The translations under genes and the position numbers were made by a program. From assembly GCA_963832785.1 (NCBI GenBank), contig CAWHVF010000005.1:1240001-1304000 (forward strand): DNA of 64,000 nucleotides. Direction: 5' to 3'. The notes under the pieces are model-generated. The model was not told the DNA's origin. It was given only the letters and a program-made list of their open reading frames with translations, and did no database searches. The DNA is from CAWBRT01 sp963832785. GTDB taxonomy: Bacteria > Acidobacteriota > Terriglobia > Terriglobales > Acidobacteriaceae. The stretch's first letter is position 1; each line of letters begins with the position of its first letter. Shown piece after piece: positions 46,327 through 54,102 of the stretch.

Positions 46327-47169
46327 TTGGACCGGTCATTCAGAGACGAAAACATCAACCGATCGCTTGAAAAAGCTTTGAAAGTCCTAGTTACTCTAGG
46401 GGACGCGGGCTACGAACTCGGTATTACCGAGCTTTGCAAGAGTACGGGCTATCCGCTTGGAACTATGTCACGAATGATCGCCACCTTGAAGAAGATGAAT
46501 TTCGTCTTGCAGAACCCCGCCAGCAAGAAATACAGTCTCGGCCCCGCCATTAACTGGCTGGCGACAGTCCCATCCGAGCTGGCAATCCTGCGCAATGTCG
46601 CGCGACCTATTCTGTATGAGCTGCGGAATCGTACGGGCGAGACGAGCCACTTATACGTTCGCAGAGGCGCCCAGCGGGAACACGTCGATTTTGTCGAAAG
46701 CTTGCAGGAGTTACACACCAGCGGCAGAATTGGGGATAGAGTTCCCATCTATGCGGGAGCTGCTTCTCGCGTGCTTTGGGCATTTGACCCGGATGAAGAG
46801 ATAGAGGCATTTCTGGACTCGTTAGCTTTGTTGCAAATCACGGAGAATACCGTGGTGGACAAGGGGACGCTTCTCAAGGAAGTGAGAAAGATTCGCAAGC
46901 AGAAATACGTCGTAAGCTTTGGCGAAAGGAACCCATCGATCGGTTCCATCGCTGCTCCGGTTTTCGATCAGGAGCAAAAAGTGATAGCGGCCATCAGCGT
47001 GTCTTTGCCCAGCGTGCGGTTCACTCCTGCGCATGTTCAGCAACTGATTCCGGAGGTGCAGTGGTCGGCCACAGAGTTGCACCAGGCGCTACACAAAGGT
47101 TCGACCCACGAAGGGCATGGAAGTAACGAAAAACCTCGGCCAGCTTCCCCGGCAGGTCAAGTTTTATGA
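46327..47169 (+). CDS. IclR-family transcriptional regulator
   Basis: A 280-residue regulator. The winged HTH occupies about residues 8-70 (LGITELCKSTGYPLGTMSRM), followed by the effector domain (LRNVARPILYELRNRTGETS; GAASRVLWAFDPDEEIEAF; SIGSIAAPVFDQEQKVIAAI; the closing ISVSLPSVRFT). It begins with TTG at 46327. It is the only intact regulator in the catabolic super-cluster and the most likely protein binding the three palindromes. The last ~25 residues are a Ser/Pro-rich extension. Confidence 0.9.
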   Translation: MDRSFRDENINRSLEKALKVLVTLGDAGYELGITELCKSTGYPLGTMSRMIATLKKMNFVLQNPASKKYSLGPAINWLATVPSELAILRNVARPILYELRNRTGETSHLYVRRGAQREHVDFVESLQELHTSGRIGDRVPIYAGAASRVLWAFDPDEEIEAFLDSLALLQITENTVVDKGTLLKEVRKIRKQKYVVSFGERNPSIGSIAAPVFDQEQKVIAAISVSLPSVRFTPAHVQQLIPEVQWSATELHQALHKGSTHEGHGSNEKPRPASPAGQVL

Positions 47170-47233
47170 CAACGACCCTGCGCGATGGAGAACAATCCAT
47201 TGGGGTCAGCATTGCGGCGGAAGACAAGGTACG

Positions 47234-47329
47234 AATCGCCACATTTACCCGGTCGATATAAGCCACGAAAAGAGTTATTAGTGAGACGGCCATTAAGCAA
47301 AGCCGCTGCTTAGCAGGAGTACGAGAACG
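47234..47329 (-). pseudogene. N-terminal fragment of an MFS permease
   Basis: A minus-strand frame reads KQRLCLMAVSLITLFVAYID then RVNVAI, which is the first membrane helix with the D-R-x-N motif of an ACS permease. After about 10 more residues the match ends. It lies downstream of OYE3 on the same strand. Remnant of a fourth permease. Confidence 0.5.
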
Positions 47330-47445
47330 GCAGGGGGAGAACCTGGGCCTTCTGTGGTGCTGACGTAATAAAGAACTGCCTCCTATGCACACGCATGAAG
47401 CCCTTATCCAATATGGTTCAGGGTAATTACGCAGAGGAATTCAAC

Positions 47446-49386
47446 TCATACTTGCTGGCCTACCAAAAATCCCTCCCACATAGCCTCCAGCAATCCGGCT
47501 GGATGTTTAGCATTGGCGTCGCCAATTATATAGGTGTCTCTTTCTCCGAAGTCGCACTTGCTCGCGAGTTCGCTTCCGGGGACATATCCCGCGGCGACAA
47601 CGACTTTAGTCGCTGGGAAGAGCTTTGGCCCCAGCATTGTTTTTGCCGCGACAGCCGTTGCGGTCACGTACTGCACCTCACAGTTCAAATAAATGGCCAC
47701 CCCTTTTCTATTCAGGCGCAGCAGCAACAATTTCTTCGTCATGGGGTCCTCTTCCGGGGCGAGGACATCCCTCATTTCCAATACGGTGACTGCAATCCCG
47801 CGATCGCTCAGAAAATCTGCCGTTTCCAGCCCAACCATACCGCCGCCAATAACCACCGTGCTGCTTCCAACGCTGACGGCATTGGTCAGCGCATCTTCTG
47901 CTGAACAAACGGTCGCCAACCCGACACCCGGTAGGGGCGGATAAAGGACATGACTTCCGGTGGCAAGGATCAAGGTATCGGGACTGAGCGTTTGAATAAT
48001 ATCCGGGGTTACACTTACGCCCGTTTCCACTTTGACCTTGGCTCGGCTTACCAGATTATCCAAATAGGTAACCAATTTTAGAATCGATGCTCGGCCCGGT
48101 GGGACTGCCGCCACCCACAATTTCCCGCCTAGTCGCTTGTCCGCTTCCATGAGAGTCACTTCATGGCCACGGCCTGCCGCCAGGGCGGCAGCCTGCAACC
48201 CGGCTGGCCCACCCCCAACGACGAGTACTTTCTTTCGGCGCAATGGGGGAACAGATCGAATCTCGCCCTCACGCCCGGTCGCAGGATTTACCGCACAGCG
48301 GACACCAAACCCTGCATTCATCCCGCTTATGCACTTGTTGCATCCCAAGCAGGGTCTTATCTCTTCCAAACAACCGTTGAAAGCCTTGCGGGGCAACTCC
48401 GGATCGGCCAGCAAGGCCCTCCCCATATAGACAAGGTCGGCTTTGTCCGCCCCTATTATCTCGTCGGCCATCAGCGGATTGGTAATGCGTCCTACCACCC
48501 CTACCAATCGGTTGGTGATTTTCTTGAAGCTGGCTGCTTGGTCAGCACGAAAGCCCTCAGGAACATACATCGGCGGCACGATCCATTCCCGATCCTGATG
48601 AGTCCCCCCGCTGATGCAGACCTCATCGATCCATTTCTCTATGTGCTTCACCAGCCATTGAGTGAAATCAACATCATAGCCATCTCCTACCGTAAGCTCC
48701 TCGGCGGTAATGCGCACGCTGACGGGAAACTCAGCGCCGACTATCTGCCGAACCCTCTCCAGCACCTCCGTCAAAAACCTGCTGCGGCCCTCTTTATCGC
48801 CCCCATATTGGTCATTGCGCCGATTGGAATGCGGAGACAGAAATTCATTGATCAAATAGCCGTGGCCGGCATGAATTTGAATTCCGTCGTAATTCGCCAC
48901 CTTAGCGCGGGCAGCAGCTTTACCATACGCGTCGATAAGTCCTCCTATCTCGTCTATGGTCAACTGGTGGGGAATCACTCCCTCTCCGGCTGCGACAAAC
49001 GGGATTGCCGAGGGCCCAACAGGGGGGCGGCCTATCACCTTTGCGGTTGTCCTTAAACCGGCGTGATGAAGTTGGGCGAAGACCGGGGTCCCGTACTGGT
49101 GTATGGCAGCGGTTAGCGTTTTGTGCTTCTCGACCATGCTGTCGTCATAGAGCCCCTGTCGCTTGGGATCTCCTTTGCCTTCTGGTGACACGTAAAACGA
49201 CTCCGTCACGATTAGCCCGATGCCGCCACGAGCGCGGGCAGAATAGTAATCCACCTGCTTCTGCGTTACATTGCCTCCTTCGCCAGAGTAATTGAGGGCC
49301 ATTGGAGACATGACCAAACGGTTGTTTAACTTTAATGAACCGATTGTTATGGGAGAAAACAGGTGTTGCAAAGCAGAAGTAGCCAT
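47446..49386 (-). CDS. Fe-S flavin enoate reductase (OYE3)
   Basis: A 646-residue enzyme of the same fusion type: LFSPITIGSLKLNNRLVMSP at the N-terminus, QLHHAGLRTTAKVIGRPPVG, HAGHGYLINEFLSPHSNRRN, Fe-S cysteines in CLGCNKC...C, and the dinucleotide motifs VGGGPAGLQAAALAAGRGHE and VIGGGMVGLETADFL. It stands downstream of a deleted copy of the fumarase-prpD operon on the same strand, as OYE1 stands downstream of the full copy. It has no obvious own promoter; the distance to the fumarase copy is about 360 bases. Confidence 0.88.
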   Translation of the reverse strand: MATSALQHLFSPITIGSLKLNNRLVMSPMALNYSGEGGNVTQKQVDYYSARARGGIGLIVTESFYVSPEGKGDPKRQGLYDDSMVEKHKTLTAAIHQYGTPVFAQLHHAGLRTTAKVIGRPPVGPSAIPFVAAGEGVIPHQLTIDEIGGLIDAYGKAAARAKVANYDGIQIHAGHGYLINEFLSPHSNRRNDQYGGDKEGRSRFLTEVLERVRQIVGAEFPVSVRITAEELTVGDGYDVDFTQWLVKHIEKWIDEVCISGGTHQDREWIVPPMYVPEGFRADQAASFKKITNRLVGVVGRITNPLMADEIIGADKADLVYMGRALLADPELPRKAFNGCLEEIRPCLGCNKCISGMNAGFGVRCAVNPATGREGEIRSVPPLRRKKVLVVGGGPAGLQAAALAAGRGHEVTLMEADKRLGGKLWVAAVPPGRASILKLVTYLDNLVSRAKVKVETGVSVTPDIIQTLSPDTLILATGSHVLYPPLPGVGLATVCSAEDALTNAVSVGSSTVVIGGGMVGLETADFLSDRGIAVTVLEMRDVLAPEEDPMTKKLLLLRLNRKGVAIYLNCEVQYVTATAVAAKTMLGPKLFPATKVVVAAGYVPGSELASKCDFGERDTYIIGDANAKHPAGLLEAMWEGFLVGQQV

Positions 49387-49446
49387 ATCTTTAATCCTTG
49401 CCCTGAATACAATTTTGTAACCAGTTTCAACACGCTCAGACCAGAC

Positions 49447-49491
49447 TCACACCTTATTTCTTAGCGGTATATCAGGTTTAACGAAGATCCA
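49447..49491 (-). pseudogene. C-terminal 15 codons of a permease (MFS2 relative)
   Basis: On the minus strand this reads SWIFVKPDIPLRNKV then TGA. MFS2 at 36702 ends GWIFVKPDIPLKNTA then TAG. So 10 of the first 11 residues match, and the stops fall at the same place. It joins directly to the prpD fragment, marking a deletion of everything between them. Confidence 0.75.
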
Positions 49492-49605
49492 GCTCACAGC
49501 GCCATTGATTTCCTGAGCAGGTCGTTGTAATCCAGGGCATGCGCCATGGCACCGTTGACCAATGCCGCGGAAGCGGCGGAGCAGCGATAGCTAGAGCCAA
49601 ATCAT
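49492..49605 (-). pseudogene. prpD fragment with 194-base internal deletion
   Basis: Beginning at the ATG (49605-49603) the first four bases match the PrpD1 start, then a TTT filler joins to the sequence matching 32921 onward (GGCTCTAGC..., the SSYRC and HALDY codons). The matched part ends at the LDY codons and turns into LLRKSMAL then a stop. The deletion puts the start out of frame, so nothing is made. Confidence 0.85.
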
Positions 49606-49746
49606 TTGGCATTGCCTCTATCCGGGAGTATTGGCTCAACCCGGCTCAGGTACTTCACCTCATCGTTAGCTTTTTTATTCGTTAGAAGGCGTGCTAAACG
49701 GGCATGCCAACCACGATGATTAGCGCCTCATGTTGATGAAATCATC

Positions 49747-50451
49747 TCATTCCCCGCCGCCTGTTTTCAGAAGACTCGCCGGAACTTCTTTGGTTCCAGC
49801 CAAGGTCGGCGGCCAATGAATACAACGAAACTGCGGATCCTTAATTCCCAGTTGCTGGTAGCACCCCGCCAGCCGGCTCTGAGCTCTCTTCATTACCTCG
49901 TCGTATAAGGTAGCGCCGGTAGAATCGATGGCGACAACCAACGCACCGAGGTTCTCCACGTTTAGTTCCCATACCGCTTCCGGTAACCCCATCAGCTCGG
50001 GCCAGTAAGTGTGATTGACCCGTTTTACGCTCTGGGCAAGCAGGGTGGCGCAGCCGCCGGTGGCCGCCAGGAAAGCTGCCCCTTCACGGCGCATGGCCTG
50101 TACTGTCTCGTAACCCATGCCTCCCTTGCCGACTATGAGCCTGACGCCAAACTCCGCTAACAGGCGCGGAGTTTCGCGGGTGAGGCGATAGCTGGTGGTG
50201 GGACCGATCGACGTAATTTCCCACTCGCCGTTAGCGACCTGACGGCAAACCGGACCGCAATGCCAGACGGCGGCGCCCCGCAAATCGAAAGGCGCCTTCA
50301 CGCCGGCATCTGCCTGGGCAAACAAATGCAAATGGGCGCGATCGCGCATGGTGAAGACTGAGCCGTTCAGATAGACCACGTCGCCGGTGCGCAAGGCGGC
50401 AGACTGTTCGTTAGTCACTGGTGTAGTCAGGTGATAGACCTTGTTGCTCAT
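49747..50451 (-). CDS. Class I fumarase / tartrate dehydratase beta subunit, second copy
   Basis: A 234-residue protein identical to the one at 31877-32581, with KGGM and the GPTTSYRL loop. Its ATG overlaps the alpha stop by four bases. Since the duplication carries its own promoter and operator, this copy should be expressed on its own. Confidence 0.9.
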   Translation of the reverse strand: MSNKVYHLTTPVTNEQSAALRTGDVVYLNGSVFTMRDRAHLHLFAQADAGVKAPFDLRGAAVWHCGPVCRQVANGEWEITSIGPTTSYRLTRETPRLLAEFGVRLIVGKGGMGYETVQAMRREGAAFLAATGGCATLLAQSVKRVNHTYWPELMGLPEAVWELNVENLGALVVAIDSTGATLYDEVMKRAQSRLAGCYQQLGIKDPQFRCIHWPPTLAGTKEVPASLLKTGGGE

Positions 50452-51359
50452 TGAGCGCCCCCGTGGCGAGAAATCCATTCGATTTTGCCGGCCGAATCGA
50501 TACGGGCTGTGGCGAACCGGTTGGCCCAGCAACTGAAGGCAATGCCGACCGGATGAGTGGCAATATGACTGCCACAGTACTCGATATGGACGGCCAGCGC
50601 CGTCGTCTCACCCCCTAAACCCATAGTCCCGATTCCCGTCGAGTTAATGGCTTTCAGAAGCTGGCTTTCCAACTCCGCCATGTCGGACTCAGGATGAGCC
50701 GCGCCGACCGGAAGCCTGCGCAAGGCCTTAAACGCCAAGCTCATCGCATTGTCCGGATTACCACCCAATCCCACTCCGATAACGGTGGGCGGGCAGGGTA
50801 TTCCGCCAGCCATAACTACGTGGTCAAAGACTAGCTTCTTGATCCCTTCCACCCGGGGAGTGGTGGGCGCCAGCGAATAGACGGACGAACGAAATGCCGA
50901 CCCGCCGCCTCGCAATTGGGCGCAGATTTCCAGAAAATCCTTCCCGAACAGCAACTGGTAGTTGATGATCGGCACATCGTAGCCAGTATTGGTGGTGGTG
51001 TTCTTTTTGGTGAGCGGGTGAACGATATTTTGCCGTAAAGGGATGGCTCGCGTGGCCTCGGCCGTAGCCGCGCGCAGAACTTCCGCCAGGTCAAAATCGA
51101 GGGGAAACTTGGAACCGACGGTGACGTCGAAGGAAATAATTCCTGGATCCTGACAGATGCTGCTGCCCTTGGCTCGCGACATCTCGATGTTCTTCAGAAT
51201 CGTATCGAGTTGGGCTTGGGCCATTTCCAGCGGTTCCCGTTGTCGCGCTTGCCGCAAGGCCGCCGTGACACTCTGCGGCAAGTCCGTGGCAGCCTTCAGG
51301 AGCAGTTGGTCGGCCAGCTGGCGGACGGCTTGTCGCATCTCCGGTTGTGAACCCTGCAA
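50448..51359 (-). CDS. Class I fumarase / tartrate dehydratase alpha subunit, second copy
   Basis: A 303-residue protein identical to the one at 30969-31880, including C69, C189 and C262. TTG start with the same GGAGGAGG site. The two copies double the dose of the enzyme. Confidence 0.9.
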   Translation of the reverse strand: MQGSQPEMRQAVRQLADQLLLKAATDLPQSVTAALRQARQREPLEMAQAQLDTILKNIEMSRAKGSSICQDPGIISFDVTVGSKFPLDFDLAEVLRAATAEATRAIPLRQNIVHPLTKKNTTTNTGYDVPIINYQLLFGKDFLEICAQLRGGGSAFRSSVYSLAPTTPRVEGIKKLVFDHVVMAGGIPCPPTVIGVGLGGNPDNAMSLAFKALRRLPVGAAHPESDMAELESQLLKAINSTGIGTMGLGGETTALAVHIEYCGSHIATHPVGIAFSCWANRFATARIDSAGKIEWISRHGGAQ

Positions 51360-51407
51360 ATCTCCACCTCCTCCAGGTTGCGGCACAATTTCTTATTGCT
51401 TTCCGCA

Positions 51408-51429
51408 ATGCGATAATTTATTTTCGTAT
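51408..51429. promoter_or_regulatory. Operator palindrome op3 with promoter
   Basis: The exact copy of op1 inside the right IR-A repeat (ATACGA-N10-TCGCAT on the minus strand), with TTGACA at 51474-51469. It controls the second fumarase pair and possibly OYE3 downstream. Confidence 0.5.
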
Positions 51430-51492
51430 AGAGAAAATAGTAATTTATGTATCGCGAAACATTCTATGTGTCAAGAATTATTTTGCACGTCG

Positions 51493-51805
51493 CCGTGTCC
51501 GCATTCGCAGTGCGGCAGGGACGCCTGCACGAAGACCGAGGGAGCAAGATAAGCCGCTGAATCTGGGCGCTCACAGATAAACGAAGTGGGCAGTTTCTAT
51601 GAGAGGAGTGTTTCGGAAAATGAGTGAGATGACAGGTGCACAGGTTCTTGCTTCAGGAGGGCAGGGCGTCAGGCGAACACTCTGACTTTAACAGATTACC
51701 CAGCGATACGCTCCAATCCTTAATTCGGCCCCGGATTTCTCGCCTGATTATTTCCATCTGTACCCGTTTGCGGCACTCCGCTATGATTTCCGGGAGCACT
51801 CAACC
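51493..51805. other. Stretch between IR-A right copy and nuclease remnant
   Basis: About 310 bases with no intact gene. The divergent permease that would be expected beside the operator (as at op1 and op2) is absent. Nothing else recognised. Confidence 0.35.
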
Positions 51806-52335
51806 ATGATCCCTTATGAAGCTATAATCCAAGGCGATACCAACGATTCTCGATTCGAGAAGTTTTGTCAAACGCTACTGGAAAAAACGCAGGGAATTCA
51901 GCTCGTTGGCACCTCAGTGACGTACGACTTTGGTCGGGAGGCAACATCGCTTCGACGTGCTGCTGGAACACATGCGGAGATTGTCTGCTGTACTCTCAAC
52001 AAGGACTTAGATACGAAAGTAGTAGCTGATGCAAAGCGCCTTGCCGAGACGGAAACCGCTCCGGGGCACGTCTTTTACTGCTGCTCGCTCCCGCTAACTG
52101 AGGCCAGCAGGACGCGCTTACAAGCGATTTCCGGATGCACCTCCCCGTGAGCGTAACCATTTTAGGCTCAAATCACTTAGCAGAACTGGCGCGGAAGGTT
52201 CCAGAGATGTTCCGCGATTCTTACCCTGCCGAAGTGCGTTCGGCCGAGGCGACTCTCGACCTATCATGCTTGGATTGTAGAAAGAGAATTCAAGGAGAAT
52301 GTCTCTTTTTGGCAAAATTGGACCAGATGACCTGA
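51806..52335 (+). pseudogene. Nuclease-like domain protein, frameshifted and truncated
   Basis: The first frame (51806-52150) reads YEAIIQGDTNDSRFEKFCQT, VTYDFGREATSLRRAAGTHA and HVFYCCSLPLTEASRTRLQA. The second frame continues from about 52135 with VSVTILGSNHLAELARKVPE then FRDSYPAEVR. The pair resembles the N-terminal restriction-endonuclease-like domain found at the head of some large NTPase defence proteins (the V-T-I-x-G-x-x-x-L-A-x-L-A-x-K-x-P pattern). Everything after about residue 170 is missing, cut by the following gene. Assignment of the fold is an inference. Confidence 0.35.
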
Positions 52336-52432
52336 AGAAATACTTGCGAAATGCTTTTGTCCATGATTTCTTCTGTATGGATGGGAGCGAAAAGCGACTT
52401 TGCAGCAGTGGCCGGTTTATAAGCATTCGTAA

Positions 52433-53939
52433 CTAGTCCGCGAGCGCTGCTGCCGCAGGCTCCGGCTCCTGGGTTTCTATTGCATGTCGCTCCGGACGCA
52501 ACGGTAGTCGCAGCGCCGCGATGAAGCAGGCAATATGTATGCAACACAACAGCCAGAAAGCAGCAACAAAGGCACTTACATCGAACGCTTTTCCTGAAAA
52601 CGAAAGGGCCACATTCTTCGCGCCCGCTTGCATTCTGGAATGCAGAAAGAGAGCTATCACGGTGGTGGCGATAGGCCCGCCTAACCGCTGCACAATGTTG
52701 ATTGCAGTGGTGGCAACCGGAATGATTTCCTTTGGGATGCCACCGTAGGCTGCTGCAATGGAGGGTATATTGATGCAGCCGAGCCCAATTCCTCGCACAA
52801 AAAGCGCGAAACACATGCCTCGAGATCGACAGGCCCTGAGCCGAGCACAAAGCAAATGGCAAGGTACCAAGGAGTGCAATCACCGCACCCGAAGAAGAGA
52901 CCCGACGTGATCCAAAGCGCTCCGTCAGCGGCCCCATCATCGGGAAAGAGCAAAGCATTCCCAGCCCTGCGGGTGCGAGCAGAAGCCCGGCCTCGGTCGG
53001 TGATACGTTTCTCACCATAAGCAAGTAAAGCGGCATCAACATGTGCCCGGAGAAAATAACCGCGTTGCCCAGGAACTGGGTCGAGGCGGCTGCCGAGAAA
53101 CTTGGTCTCCGAAACAGATGCACATCGATGAGCGCCTTCCCGCCGAGTCGCCTTCCATGCATAAAGAAAGCGGCCAGCAGTCCAAGCGAGATCAGGAGCT
53201 CCAGTTTGCTTAAAAGTGCTGTCGAAACTTCGGAGCTAAGACGCTCAAGGCTGTGTAGCAGGAACACGAGCCCGGGAGACAGGAGGAGAAAACCAACAAA
53301 ATCGAATGGGCGAGGGTTAGTTTCTCCAGTGTCATCGGGTAAGACCCACGCCGCGCGGAGTGTAGCGAAGATACCGATTGGCAGATTGATATAGAAAATC
53401 CATCGCCAAGATGCGTGTTGGAGGATAACTCCGGCCAAAGTCGGGCCGAAAATCGCACCAAGCACAACCGGCATAACGGTGACGCCCATCACCCGGGCCA
53501 AATGGGGGCCAGCCACCCGGGCCGACATCAACTGCGCCATGGGAACCAACAGACCGCCGGCCATTCCCTGCAGCACACGAGAGGCGATGAGTGCTCCGGC
53601 AGAGGTGGCAAAACCGCAAAGCATCGAGGCCATAGTAAAGCCGACAAAACAGCTGCGATAAACTCGCTTGGCTCCGATCCGGTCTACCAGCCAGCCGCTC
53701 AATGGCAGCATGAGGGCCAAGGCGAGGAGGTAACCGCTTACAACCCATTGGATCAAGGCCAAGGACGCATGCAATTCCTGGCCCAGCGTGGAAAGTGACA
53801 CATTCACAATGGTCGAGTCGAGGCTGATCATTAGCGGACCGAACAACACGACTCCGGCGACGCGCCAAACGAAAGGATCGATGCGTCCGCTTGGAACCTG
53901 CTTCTCTGTCTTCGTGCTCATGGCAGAGGTTTCCGCCAT
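52433..53939 (-). pseudogene. DHA2-type MFS exporter, frameshifted near the C-terminus
   Basis: The N-terminal ~360 residues are a normal EmrB/QacA-like exporter (PLMISLDSTIVNVSLSTLGQ; LSGWLVDRIGAKRVY; IFGPTLAGVILQHASWRWIF). At about 52815-52830, after ALCSAQGLS, the protein continues in another frame (GMCFALFVRGIGLGCINIPS; NIVQRLGGPIATTVIALFLH) and ends at 52433. A one-base indel separates the two parts; the uncorrected frame runs on to 52290 as nonsense. The ATG at 53939 has AAAGG upstream. Either inactivated or a sequencing error. Confidence 0.75.
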
Positions 53940-54102
53940 TCTATGCCTTTGACTTGCTCTGTAAAGAGGCCAGGGGAACAAGGAATTGTGACCGCCGTCA
54001 TTGACCAGGTGTTACGCGATGTGTACGCTGCGCTCGTTCTGCGATGCAAAATGGAAATCCCAGGTTATAAGAAAAATCTCAGGCTATAAGAAAGGACGCC
54101 AT

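Larger units (their letters stand above)
49602..51492. repeat. Inverted repeat IR-A, right copy (1.89 kb)
   Basis: This is the reverse complement of 30836-32726, with promoter, operator, both fumarase genes and the prpD start. Equal overlapping frames in all reading directions, not only the encoded proteins, show near-complete DNA identity. The right end stops at CGACGTGC, where the sequence outside differs; the left end continues into the deleted prpD. Confidence 0.93.

Noticed and set aside
48163..49056. 297-codon plus-strand frame
   Set aside because: Antisense to OYE3, which shows Fe-S and dinucleotide motifs.
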